A DNA stretch of 64,000 nucleotides, taken from the NCBI GenBank assembly GCA_003342895.1, contig PTFA01000050.1:950820-1014819 (forward strand), read 5' to 3'. The notes under the pieces are model-generated. The model saw only the letters and a list, made by a program, of their open reading frames with translations, ran no database searches and was not told the DNA's origin. The DNA is from Casuarius casuarius (lineage: Eukaryota > Chordata > Aves > Casuariiformes > Casuariidae). Positions 23,001 to 33,451 of the stretch are shown one piece after another. Made by a program: the position numbers and the translations under genes. Numbering within the stretch: the stretch's first letter is position 1; each line of letters starts with the position of its first letter.

Positions 23001-24433
23001 GATCCTTGCTTATTACATGTGCAGTTCCTATGCCTCAGGAAAACAACTGAACTATACTAGAGCAATAGCCCAGAAAAGGCAGTGGCATCTCAGTTCCCTG
23101 CTCAGCACAGGGCTTCTGCTAAAAGATGCTGGGGTGTGTGACAGGAAGGAGATTACTGCAATGCCAGGCCCCAGCCTAATTGCTCCCCCTCATCTGCTGT
23201 TGTCTGATGTATTGCTGCAATTCTGTCACTTGATGTCACTTTTTTCAGAAAATATGGGGAGGGACAGAGGGACCGCATGCTCAATTTTCTTGCTGACTTA
23301 AATTGCTATCAGGCAAAAGGAAAGGCTTACTGTAGTATGGTAACATAACTCACATAATTATCCCTTTTTAGAACTTGATGTGCGTCATTCCAGATGTGAT
23401 GTAGTTGGCATACAAATGGATCTGATGAGCCTATAGCAGCGTGGAGTCAGGGATAGCACCTGCTATACAGAAAACCTGCAAGCTATTCTGTTTCTTTGAC
23501 CTGCTAGAGTAGATATCTAATCTTCATAAACTGCCTTAAGTCCACAGATGCTCCCAGGTGCATTGTTCAGTATTCTTTCTCCCTCAACTTGATCCTTTTT
23601 TTGTCTTTTTAAATTGCAATAGTCAGTCTCAAATGTTGTCCATGTTATGTTGCGTCCAAGTAATTAATTCTAACGATGATAAATGTTCAGGGAGGGGAGG
23701 GACTATCTATAGAAGGCATTAATTCCATAGTGTAGAGAAAGTACCTGCTACTTCTCACTATGTTATTTTGTGTCCAAAAGCCTTCAGTAGGGCAGGGTAC
23801 TGCTCCAGGGTACACCCAGCCTTGCAAGCTAGTGTACTACGGGACCAGTCTCAGGTTGATGACAAAATTGCCTCGATTTGGATCGACTCTTCTTACCATA
23901 GAACAAAGAAATTTGGCGAATAGCAGCNTAGTGCTGCTGGGACGTGGTCTCTAAACAAAATACTGTCTCTCAAGAGCATCTTGTAATCTTTATGGTATAA
24001 TGGAATAGGAATACACGAACTCAATCACTAAAACTCTCCTGTAATCTCAGGAAGTTCTACAGATGCCGCACACATTTGCGTGTTTAAAGCGATAGCCATT
24101 TTAGTGTCCTCTCTGAGAAGAGGAAGAGATGCTGAGCTCTTTGACAGATGTAAAAGTAGTTAACTCTAACCATGATAAATGTTCAGGGTGGGGAGGGACT
24201 GTCCTTGAAAAGCATTAAGAATCCTTCCAAAAAAAGCTTAAGCCAAGCTTAAAATGGATGGGGAGGGTGGCGAGAGGGTTTAGGGTATCTAGTAATTCTG
24301 ACTGTAACTTTCTTCCATCTAGAAGAAGCCAGAAGATCAGCACTGCAAAAGCATGCATGTTTCTGGCCTGTCATGGGTAAAGCCGGGTTCAGTTCAGCCT
24401 TTCAGCAAAGAAGAGAAGACGATGCCTACCTAG
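14010..24433 (+). CDS. AKTIP: AKT-interacting protein / Fused toes homolog (UEV-domain E2 variant), 9 coding exons
   Basis: Joined coding exons: 14010-14051, 16118-16323, 18314-18378, 18460-18560, 19949-20037, 20119-20217, 20435-20542, 21217-21277 and 24323-24433 (882 nt, 293 aa plus stop; human is 292). Phases agree throughout and every intron is GT-AG. The protein begins [14 protein letters not shown], has a basic/Pro-rich linker to about residue 70, then a ubiquitin-conjugating-enzyme fold (about 74-222) and a C-terminal helix/tail. The usual E2 HPN motif reads HPL (FHPLVDP) and no cysteine occupies the active-site position, so it is a catalytically inactive E2 variant. In the known family, FTS joins Hook proteins and FHIP in a complex linking early endosomes to dynein, binds AKT1, and supports telomere replication. 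Near identity to the mammalian protein makes the call firm. RBL2 lies tail to tail downstream. Confidence 0.97.
16118..16323 (+). CDS. AKTIP: AKTIP exon 3 (residues 15-83)
   Basis: This encodes the low-complexity linker ([17 protein letters not shown]) and the start of the UEV fold ([14 protein letters not shown]). Acceptor is ctaacag and donor gtaggt; it ends in phase 2 inside the Phe codon. Confidence 0.95.
18314..18378 (+). CDS. AKTIP: AKTIP exon 4 (residues 83-105)
   Basis: This 65-nt exon encodes [20 protein letters not shown], the first strands of the E2-like fold. Acceptor is ttgcag and donor gtaagt. It is followed by an 81-nt intron that is a multiple of three and lacks stops. Confidence 0.95.
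18460..18560 (+). CDS. AKTIP: AKTIP exon 5 (residues 105-138)
   Basis: This encodes [19 protein letters not shown] and then [14 protein letters not shown], the central beta-sheet of the UEV domain. Acceptor is attcgcag and donor gtaagt; it ends in phase 0. Confidence 0.96.
19949..20037 (+). CDS. AKTIP: AKTIP exon 6 (residues 139-168)
   Basis: This encodes [15 protein letters not shown] followed by [12 protein letters not shown]. Here an active E2 would have HPN and, shortly after, the catalytic Cys. The sequence has HPL and no Cys. Acceptor is taatgcag and donor gttagt. Confidence 0.96.
20119..20217 (+). CDS. AKTIP: AKTIP exon 7 (residues 168-201)
   Basis: This encodes [19 protein letters not shown] and then [10 protein letters not shown], the helical C-terminal half of the UEV fold. 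Acceptor is ctttttag and donor gtaagt. The preceding intron is also only 81 nt but contains an in-frame stop. Confidence 0.95.
20435..20542 (+). CDS. AKTIP: AKTIP exon 8 (residues 201-237)
   Basis: This encodes [18 protein letters not shown] through [11 protein letters not shown], the last helices of the fold. Acceptor is cttgtag and donor gtaagt. Confidence 0.95.
21217..21277 (+). CDS. AKTIP: AKTIP exon 9 (residues 237-257)
   Basis: This 61-nt exon encodes [20 protein letters not shown], part of the C-terminal helical region known in the family to contact Hook proteins. Acceptor is tccgtag and donor gtaaat. Confidence 0.95.
22750..24322 (+). other. AKTIP: 3' half of AKTIP last intron, with a diverged 60-bp direct repeat
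   Basis: The last intron (21278-24322) is 3 kb long and non-coding. Its 3' half holds two copies of a roughly 60-bp segment sharing gataaatgttcaggg (23662-23725 and 24160-24219), the second close to the last exon. Open frames in the intron, such as 22960-23301, look like chance. Confidence 0.7.
24323..24433 (+). CDS. AKTIP: AKTIP exon 10 (residues 258-293, stop)
   Basis: This encodes the conserved tail [19 protein letters not shown], ending MPT and TAG at 24431-24433. The acceptor is a tandem NAGNAG (tag then aag): splicing after 24322 includes an extra Lys (293 aa), while splicing after 24325 gives 292 aa, the human length. Confidence 0.95.
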
Positions 24434-25150
24434 CTCTTCTGGACCATGGTGCACAAAACACTTTCTGTGGGTGGAGGGAATGTAACGGAGGGAGAAACAG
24501 CAAAGCAGCAGTTTCCTTCTTGACTATGGATTAGTAAAAACTGAACAGTAGCAGTGACTCCAGTAAACCTGCTCAATGGATTACTGACTCTTAATGTTTT
24601 ACGTATGCATTAGGTTTTAAAGGCTTGCCTGGAGTTTGGAAGTATCTCTGAACACTGCAGTACTTCTACTTGAAGGCTGTCTAGGGTGGGTAATTCCTCA
24701 GGGCTCTAAATTGCCTGGAGGTTTTGGGTTGGTTTTTAAGCTTTTATTTTTCCCTCCAGGAGTAGCTTTTTTTGAATCTTAAATTGCTGGCAGAAATATT
24801 AGCAGGAAATATGATGCCAGGGGTAAGCTGTGTTCATGTAAACTAATATAGCAGAGTTAAACACTATATTTAATGGTTTTAAATACTTTGGTTTCTATTG
24901 TAAATATATTAGGATTTGAAATTGTAAATAGCTGGTTCAATGACTCCATTTAGCACTTTCCAGAGGTAAAGCTGAGGTTGATACTCAGTGTATGATGTAT
25001 TATTGATTTGTAAATGGTTATTGTCACTAAAGCGCACATTAGTCTGACAAGGTGAAAGCAGAACGTTAGGCTTTAGATTTTTATTATGTAAACACTAAAA
25101 TCAAAGCTTTTAATGGTGGTCTCTTGAGCTAATAAAATCTTAGAGGATTT
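24434..25150 (+). other. AKTIP: AKTIP 3' UTR
   Basis: The non-coding tail runs from the stop codon to just past AATAAA at 25131-25136. It is AU-rich toward the end. The length of about 0.7 kb is inferred from the first canonical poly(A) signal. A longer form using a signal near 27006 is possible but less likely. Confidence 0.7.
25131..25136 (+). terminator. AKTIP: Polyadenylation signal of AKTIP
   Basis: A canonical AATAAA on the + strand, about 700 nt after the stop codon. Cleavage would be expected 10-30 nt downstream. Confidence 0.7.
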
Positions 25151-25450
25151 TAGTTTCCCTAGGTGTCTATACTGCAGGGTTTGCTAGGATAGCTTGACTA
25201 ATGNGTGTTAATAGTGACATCTTAAAAAAAATAAAAAAAATCATGATCTATCTCTTGTCCCTCTGTTTATCTATATTTTAGAAACTGAGCAAAAATTGGA
25301 CCTGGAATGAAAGCAGACAGCTACATTTGTATTTGTAGGCATCCTCTTAAGTACTGTAAAGAGACTTGGTTAAATACAGCTCTGTTCCATACACAGGAAA
25401 ACCTTTCTAAAGCTGTGCAAGCTCAGGACAGAATCTTTTACTTTTTACAA

Positions 25451-25480
25451 GAGTCTTCCTAATATGAGTCTTCCTAATAT
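25451..25480. repeat. 15-bp perfect tandem duplication
   Basis: The unit gagtcttcctaatat occurs twice in tandem without mismatch. Confidence 0.9.
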
Positions 25481-26320
25481 CATAGCTTAGCATAATGTCA
25501 TTCTTGCCTAACAGGATTTTCCTATCGCTTCAAAACAAGTAGTGTTAGCCCTCTTCATACCTATACTAATGGCATAAATACAAATGCTTACTGTCAAGAA
25601 ACAAGGAGTGTAGTAACTTGATTTTTTTTTTTCTTGTTGTGTAACAACCTTCTTACTTTTCAAGAATAATTTCTTAGTTGCTAAGGAAATGGGCCAAGAC
25701 CTCACGAATAATATGCTATCAAATACCAAAGGATCAATCTAATGTTCTGCTAAGGATGGCTTGGGTGATTTCCATGTAACATCTAAGTTTGTGTGAATTA
25801 AGCACATACTCTGCTTTGGATAATACTGAAATCTTATTGAATGACATTGATTTGAACTTTTTAAAGCTTCTGCCTTTGAGATACAGCTGTTTTCTGGGAC
25901 TGCCTGGAGTCTTTTGAGTGCTGCTGGAGTTGCTGTTACACNGGAGAGTACCGGGAGTATGTAGAGAGAAACAGTCCTCTTTCAAGATGGACAAGGAAGT
26001 GCATCCAAAGGTGCATTTCTTGGGGCTACCTCCCATCTTATAAAGGGTCTGTTACAGGACCTTACAGGTCTTGACTAGAAGCCAAAGTGTTCTTTCAAAA
26101 CTTAGGATATCCATTTATAGTAAGTGTAATGAGAGAAATATAGTTTAGTGTTGTTCTTTCCTAAACAAATTGGAGGTTGAAGCTAAAGGAATTTAAGCAC
26201 AGGTTACCAACTGGCTACTTCTAAACAAGGTATTTGTGACTGAACTTTAGCTCTCTGAAAGGTTTTGCTAGCTATGCATATGTGAGTGTAAGTCCATGTA
26301 AACCAAAGGGTGTAGGCTCT

Positions 26321-26470
26321 GGTCATGTGAATTAGTACAGCAGACTTGAACGTATTTAATGTCTTTAAATGCACTGGTTTTTGTTGTGAACTGCTTGTAT
26401 TGAAACTGATGATTGACTGTAGATTTTTCAAAAGGCTGTTGTTACTGAGATGCGTGAGTCAGTCACTAGG
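26321..26470 (+). repeat. Diverged duplicate of an AKTIP 3' UTR segment
   Basis: About 100 bp here aligns by eye with 24831-24935 (shared order: tcatgt, agcaga, tatttaatg, tttaaat, actttg/cactgg). A second block at 26430-26468 aligns with 25010-25050. Divergence is substantial. It could be an old local duplication or two copies of an unrecognised repeat. Confidence 0.55.
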
Positions 26471-28509
26471 GGAGATAACTGATTTGTTACAATGTCGTTA
26501 ACTCAGAGTAAACTTGGTTCCTACTTTTTAACAGAAATCTCTCTCCTCTAGCTGAGATCTGAAGCCAACGTCTTCGTGAGGCTGAGAAGAGGGTGCATTG
26601 AGACAATGAATGGCTCTTAAAAATGCACAGGAAAATCTGCAGTAAATCTGCAGTCTTCAGTGGCTCTCTGAAGGTTGCTGCTGATATACTTTCAGACTTT
26701 TGCGAGGTCATTACTAGAATAATTCTCTGTATTTCTGCTTATCCTTAATTACCACGTCAGTGCTGGAGAGCTTGCTGCAAGCAATTTAGTGCATTGATAN
26801 ATCAGTATCTAGAGTAAAGGTGGCTGACTTGGTGTAAGGATATTTTGCTGGTTGAGTTTTAAAATGCTGACTGCTATTGGGAGAAACAGTGCATCTATTT
26901 CCACAGCAGCACTAGAAACTAGCATCAACAAGATCACAGCAAGCTAGATCTTGCTTCCTTGCTAGTAGTTAGTTTGGAGCAAAATACCTGACTGCAAACC
27001 TTGAAATAAACTTGTTCAAATAATGGATATGGGGTTTTAGCGGTGGGTTCTCTCTCTGCTCCTGTTCCTGTCCCTTTGGGAGGAAGGAGTGGGAAAAGGC
27101 TTAGGACCTGCAAGAACTCTTAAGTGAGGATTTGTTTTGTTTGGAAAAATGTGTTACCTAAAAAGGCGGAGAAGTCCTGTCTTCAGACCAGAAACTGTGG
27201 AGAGTGCGGAGTTCCGCAGTGGCACTCCTTGTCTAGTCTTTCCTACAGTAGTGACATTATAGCTCTTTTATTTTATTATTCTTCATCTTGCATGCTAGAG
27301 TTATTTTGTGAGAACAGGACTTGGATGGCAGGCACCTGTAAGCCTTTTATAATTTCTCCATGTGTCAGNATAGAAAGGAAGTGAAAAACCTGCGGATCTT
27401 GGAAGAAGCCAAATGATTCTCTCTGCAGTTCCTTTTTGCAGCACTGCAATAAGTGCAGAAAGACTTTCCGTCCTTCCTCCCCTCCCTTACCCAGTGTGGG
27501 GAAGCAGAAGGAAGCAGAAACCTTTTGGAGTGGTTGCACAGTGCCACAGTTGTTGCTGCTTGGGAAGCTAGTGTTAAGCTGTGTGTGTCTGCGTGCATTT
27601 GTTCTGTCCCGGGTGACTGAGAGAACTAATGACCAAGCACTCTGCTTGCCCTCTGCTCCAAGTCTTCCTCCTGCATTTTTGGGAAACCCTTGCCAGTGTA
27701 AAACAGGAGCTTAAAACCAAGTTTTCAGTCTGTCAAAGCAAAGAATATCCTTCTTTGGAATAGAAACACTGTGGCTGGGGGGTGGTGGGTGCCTGCCACC
27801 AGGTGCAGTGTGGGGCCCTGAGTGGCCCTGAAGCAGCTGTGCAGCACCTGCGGTGTCTCCTGAGCCAGCGTGAGCCTGCTCTGCGCGGCGAGAGCTCCCG
27901 GCGCTGCTGTGGTCGCTCCTCCCTCGGATCCTCGCTGGAGAGGGCGAAGGCCGTGTCCACCCCTCGTGGGAACGGGTGAGTGACCTCGCAGCTGGGCTGC
28001 TGCTTCAAGAGGGTGGCGGGAGCCCTCGTCCTCCTCATTTGGGAGGTCAGCCCGCTGGTGGCACGGGGCAGGCTGTGTTGCGGCTGTGTGCCGGCCTTTG
28101 CTTGGTCTGTGCCCCGAGGACTTGGGAAATCTTAGTAGAAGCAAAGGCTGCTGAGCTGCCATGACTGCTTGTGGATGGGGGCTTTTATCAAGGAAAGGAA
28201 CTGCCCCAAGTCTCTCCTCTTCTGAGAGAGCATGTTGAGGTTGTCAGGCAGATATTTGCTTTCTTTATACTTAAAATTTCACAACTTGAAGGCAGTGCAC
28301 ATGGGAAAAATCCCATGCTGTTTCTCTTATTTAATGCTGTACCCTACAATTTATTGGGTTGGGAGGGGGGGTCTGCAGGAAGTAACTTGTACCTTCCCCA
28401 GCACCTCTGTGCAAGGCAAATGCTTCAGCACAGGGAAAAGGGTGCAGTGAAAGTTATGGGTGAACACTTGCAACAGCTGTAACCTATGTGTATCCTGGCA
28501 TGTGTGTGT

Positions 28510-28532
28510 GGGGGGGGGGGGCGGGGGGGGCG
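28510..28532 (+). repeat. G-run with quadruplex potential
   Basis: After a (TG)n stretch there are G-runs broken by single C bases, more than enough for several G-triplets. It is intergenic, and such tracts are also prone to sequencing error. Confidence 0.7.
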
Positions 28533-30410
28533 GTTGTATTTCTGGAATGTGGGTGACTGGTGACCACCTGACAGACAGCTTAATATTTGGAAAATGTTTC
28601 TTCTGTTGCTCTCTTACCTTTCTCTTAGCTGTCATTGTTCTGCTATTTAAAAAAAAAAAAAATCCTTCATAGCTTCTCTGGCTTTTGCCACTTGTGTTCT
28701 AGGGAAGGTATTTCTGATAATCCTGAACACGCATTTGTTCAGTGTTACGCCACCCTGCATGGTATGTGCACTGATCGTTAACCTCTTTAACAAATATGCG
28801 TTTATTTAGTCNAGCATGGCTGCTATTCAGCAGCTTGTTTTCAATAGTCCGTCCCTGCTGGGGAAGCTCCTGGCACGGGGTCCAGCGCACTCGGTGAGCC
28901 TCGCTAACGCAGCGTTGACTTGTAAAATCTGAAAGAAATGGCCAACTTGCAATGCGGTACAGAGGGAAGTGGGATGGCTCTGTGTCCCTTGGCAGGGTTG
29001 GCTCTTAGTCTTGTGTGTGGCGTGAGTGCCCCGTTTAGTCTGCATAGTTCAGACCTCTGAGTTACGAGGAATTGCAAGGGTACTGGAATTGCTAAGGGCC
29101 TATCTTGAACTTGCACCGCAAACAGAATTGGAGTGACTGATCTGGAAGCCTTAACTTGCAACTCGTATTGCAAGGTCTATAGAAAAGTGATGGTGATGTG
29201 GTTTTGTTTCAAGGAAAACATGTGGGAAAGTTTTTCCAAGGGCTAGCTTACTGACTTGTAGCATAGCTACTAAAATCCTGTGAATGCTGGTGTATTTCTT
29301 GTGCACCTTTCCTGAAACTGAACTGTAAACACTTCAAACTTAGCATTTGACGTGTTTAGTGAAACCAGGATTATTGTGTGAAGCAGAAATTTGAGCTAGA
29401 ACTCTGGCTGAGCACAGCATACCGGTTCAGTAGGAAGACAGAACTAGAATGCTAAATTGGAAAGTGATAATTCCTCTTCATTTTTATGATTATTCAGAAG
29501 CCTCTGTAATCAATCACTGCCATATAAATCTTCTAAGCCACTTAGGTGAAGGACTGGGATAGAAGTTCAATCCTTTCTAACCTTGATGCTCTCTCATCTC
29601 AGCTGCAGCAGGGTAGGTGTGAGGCTTAATTTCTAGCAGTGTAGAAAGCAGAACAGTGATCTTTTCCACAAAATTACTGATGGCGTTGGGGGGGGAGAGA
29701 AGAGAGGTAAATATGAAAAAAGTTCTAATGTCATTTCAAAGGTGTGGCTATTGTTCTTTCATTTGTCAGACTGCTGCTGGGGTTTAGGAAGTCTCACACT
29801 AAAAGATCAGTAAAAACAATTGATGATAAGGAAGAATCACTAATACAGTAAAAATTATGGTTATATCAGTAAGTTTATTTCTCTTTGAGCTTTAATGGAG
29901 ATCACCCCCCCCCCCCATAGTAGGTCTAGTTGGTAGGCTGACTTTCCCTATTTAAAGAAGGGGGAATTCTGTATTTTAAAAAGAATAATCTGAATAATCT
30001 CTTTTTTAAATTGATAAAAGGGAGAGAACACTAACTAGATCTTCTGCAATCGGATTTGTGAACTAAAAGAAGCTGTCCCAGGAGGGAGGTAAGCAAATGA
30101 GTACTAAAACTATCATGTCGAAATCAAATCCTTCTCTCCTGAAGTTAACTGTCATCTTTCATAGTACAGGTATATCATTAAGGGAAAGATTACTTGAAGA
30201 CTAAACGCAAGTCCCTGTCACTACTTGAGGCATTAGTTCACCAAAGTGGTATTTTATAAAGATGCTTGTGAATATCTTTGCAGTTCTGAATTCTTCATAG
30301 AATGTTTCAGAAAGAGAAATGTAAGTTATGCTAACACTTTAAACAGTTCAGTCCTGAAGCAAATAACCTGAGATTGCTTGAGATAAAAGTATTTTTTTAT
30401 ATACTAGTGG

Positions 30411-30458
30411 TTTTTTTTTTGTTTGTTTTTTTGTTTTTTTTGTTTTTTTTGTTTTTTT
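30411..30458 (+). repeat. T-rich imperfect repeat, G every 4-9 T
   Basis: T-runs separated by single G. A possible origin is a degraded poly(A) tail on the - strand, but no retroelement body is recognisable beside it. Confidence 0.7.
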
Positions 30459-31317
30459 AAGATGCCTCCGCTGGAGTAGCTTTTTCAGTATTTGTTTCAA
30501 AGAGTAAGCTACCAATTGTATATCTGTTATTCTTCACAACCAAAAATAACTGAGGCTTACTTAATAATTTGGTTTTGGAAAGGTATAAAAACAACACAAG
30601 CTGATAAAACTTAATGCCAATGACACTGTGTAAATACAGGGGAAAAACAGTACTTTCCTCAGCCAGGAAAGTAGTACCTGGCTGTCATTGGCCAAAACAA
30701 TCCTTAAGAATTTAATTAAGAAATCTTAAGAACTTCCTGAATTTAGTTCAACCATCAGCTAGTATTTATGAAAATAAGTATGCCTTCATTGGATCAAAAC
30801 ATGAGATCTCAAATTATAAGCTCATGAAAGGAGGAAATACCAGCTTTCTGTCAATCTAGCATCTCTTTCTGGTATCTAGCCTTGATAATCTTCCTCCTTT
30901 ATGAAAAGGAACAATACTGAAAGTCAGTGACTATGCATGGAGAAACTGCAGAATAAAGGCAGTCCTACTAATTTGGCTCTGTAGGCTTAGTTGTGCCAGG
31001 TTATGACAGAGCAGGAAGAGGAAAGTTATTTAAAACATGCTTACTAAACTGGAGTAAGAGTAAAGTGTCCAATTTGTCTATGATTAATAGATATGGATAT
31101 TTCCTTGAAACTGCTATTTGCAGTGTGTGTGTGAGGTTCTTGATTTCAAGTAGTTAATGTCCCTTGTAGNCCTCAGCTATTCCTCTGATGAATGTTTTGA
31201 TATTTTCTTTTTGCATCAACTGTGCAAACCTAGTGTTTGAGAGCTACTAGCTATTTTCAGCTTTGCACATAGGAAGCTTTTCTTCATATGGCAATGTAAT
31301 TGTGAGTTTATAAATTC

Positions 31318-33280
31318 TTTATTGAAAAATACACTTGCAATATTTTCATACAAAGTAAGGTAAATGGTATAGAGTAACAAGAATTGCCTGACAGTTTCAT
31401 AAATATCTTTACAGAAACATCTACAGAATTGGTCAACTTCAGCCTTTTTGTTATGCAGGTAAGAATGAAAGTTTTAGTTTACCTTAATTGAATTTAAGTG
31501 GAATTAAGTGCTAAATCTTCCCATTATTTTGAGGAGCAGGAATGACTGAAAACATGAAGCTTTTGACTTTTGCCTCCTTATAAAGCTTCTATAATCTTGA
31601 GTGTACTAAATTTTCCATTAATGACAACACTATCCTCAGTTATGTCATTGAAAAGGAGTAAATTGGTATAGTGCATCAATTATTAAGAAAACATTAAACA
31701 TACTAAAAAGTTTGATATTTTGGAACTATTTTAATTGAAAATAATTAGTAAGTCTAACATGTGCACCACTTTCTTGTGCTGTTAATAGGGGAGAGATTTC
31801 TCCCAGGCAGCCTGATTTAGTCCATTAAAAAAAANGGGGTAAATTCCCCCCTCCCCGGTTAGTTTTTCCTGCTCGGCAGGACGAGCCTCCCCGGGCTGCT
31901 TTTTGTTCCCCTCGCTCGGGCGCTGCGGATTCATGTAAACACGGCGCGGTGGCGAGGAAACTTTGCAGAAACGGGGGCTGCGCGGGGGGGGGACGAGCTC
32001 TGGGGGCGCTGCCGCGGTGTCACCCGCGGGGGAGGTGGGGGGTCTCCGGTGCCGCCCCCCCCTCCCCGGAGCGCCCCGATCCCGGTTGCCAGAGGGGTCA
32101 TTTGGGGCCGGTTCGTGGTACGGGGAGCTTGGAGAAAGTTTGTTCAAACAAACAAAAAAAAAACACCTGAAGAAACATTATAGGCATATAAAATTCGTGG
32201 AAAAAAGCAAACATCCCTAGCTTCCTGCATTCATTACTGCATACACATTAAGGTTAAAATGAATTCTTAATGCCATTTGCTGAAGAGGGGAGCTATGGGA
32301 TGTCAATTTGAAAATAAATACAAAAGTCAAATTGTTTCAATAAAGAAAAACATCTGAAGTCTCAGCCTTTGAAAAAAATATTCACATTTAGAAAGTGCCA
32401 TTGCAAATATACAGCAAAACTAACCTGCCTTAAAAATGATGCTTCACAGCCCTATCAAAAGTGCCACCTTTTGAACATTAGTTCACTTTAAAACATTGCA
32501 CAGCTAAAAACAATGCATAAACAAATTATCTACTTTTATACAACGAGGTGCCCAAATATTAAAGCAAAACAACCTGATGGTTTTCAGGGGCACACAACAT
32601 CCTGAATGTGGAAAGAATCCATTTAGATAACTTCCTTCAGGGCTTAAAAAAATTATTCTCGTCTTCCCTTTCCTGTGAGAAGTCCAGGCAGAACAGCTGG
32701 ACTTAGAATACTACTTGTAAGTCATTATTTTCATAGAGGTCTTTAATGTAAAAACCAAGATACCCCTGAATCTGATTATCTTGGTGCAGTGCTCCCAGAT
32801 TTGATGTATGTATAACTTTTTAGTCCAAAGATGAAAATGGTAAAGCACTGAGAAAACCAGCATAAGCAGACTGGTTATAGCAAACTGATTTAAATACCTG
32901 TTGCAAGGTAGAAAGCTATATAAAGGATGCATTCTCCAAGCAATGGAAATTAAACACGTATTCACTGCTTTCTCAAGCCTAAGCCTGAAGATGGATCACT
33001 TGCCTCATGATTTGCTTAACCATAGGGCTGAGTCTGAGTCACAGAGTTTGAAGTGGATCATCACTGTCCTGGTCCCAGGGGGAGACTGTCTTCCTGCCCC
33101 TTTCCAGGAAGGACAAAGGCTCAGTGCAGCCTGACAGGAGACTTGTCGCGCAGGGGCAGGCAGGAGGCCACAGCCTGGCTGAAGCCTCTCGCAAAGGCTT
33201 TGTGAATCCATGAGACCTGCTAAGCAGCCTGGCGCCCAGCACGGCTGCAGCGAGGGAACACCTGTGCTGTGGCACTGAAC
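31318..33280 (-). other. RBL2: Probable RBL2 3' UTR region
   Basis: This runs from the RBL2 stop codon to a canonical AATAAA on the - strand (plus-strand tttatt at 31318-31323), nearly 2 kb. A nearer ATTAAA variant (plus-strand 32742-32747) would give a UTR of about 0.55 kb. The long form would include an unusual CpG-rich block (31850-32130), which makes the true end uncertain. Confidence 0.45.
31850..32130. other. Isolated CpG-rich block at the 3' end of RBL2
   Basis: About 280 bp of dense G+C with many CpG (runs such as ctgcgcgggggg) sits abruptly in AT-rich DNA. It is not next to any recognised start codon. Short open frames exist on both strands without recognisable similarity. Two AATAAA hexamers on the + strand follow at 32313 and 32339. 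It may be an orphan CpG island, a non-coding RNA promoter, or an assembly artefact. Confidence 0.6.
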
Positions 33281-33451
33281 TCAGTGAGAGCCTCTGTCAT
33301 TTGCTACATCCTGTAGTCGTCTCAACAGAGCGGTGTGGTTTTCCTGACAGATTCGCTTAGCTGGTGCTTCGGTACCATCTTCTAAGAGAATGCCTCTCTT
33401 CTTTGTTGGAGTTTCTCCTGTTCTAATCATGCTGTTAATTTCCTTTAGCCT
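33281..33451 (-). CDS. RBL2: RBL2 exon 22 (residues 1074-1129, stop)
   Basis: This encodes RLKEINSMIRTGETPTKKRG and the end TALLRRLQDVANDRGSH, with TGA at 33283-33281. It includes a basic AKRI segment (nuclear localisation) and a TP site. The acceptor follows a C-rich tract (tttttcccccccc, then cag). Confidence 0.97.
   Translation of the reverse strand, partial: RLKEINSMIRTGETPTKKRGILLEDGTEAPAKRICQENHTALLRRLQDVANDRGSH

Larger units (their letters stand above)
25151..31300. other. Intergenic region between AKTIP and RBL2 3' ends
   Basis: No coding exon was recognised on either strand. Contents are a 15-bp perfect tandem duplication (25451-25480), a diverged copy of part of the AKTIP 3' UTR (26321-26470), a small GC-rich patch (27780-28150), a G-run (28510-28532) and a T-rich tract (30411-30458). 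Open frames in the GC-rich patch have no recognisable similarity. Confidence 0.65.

Noticed and set aside
22960..23301. 113-codon plus-strand frame in the last AKTIP intron
   Set aside because: It lies inside a confirmed intron, has no recognised domain, and is only modestly longer than other chance frames.
27725..28164. Open frames on both strands in a GC-rich patch between the genes
   Set aside because: Several frames are open at once due to high G+C; no similarity or splice logic was found.
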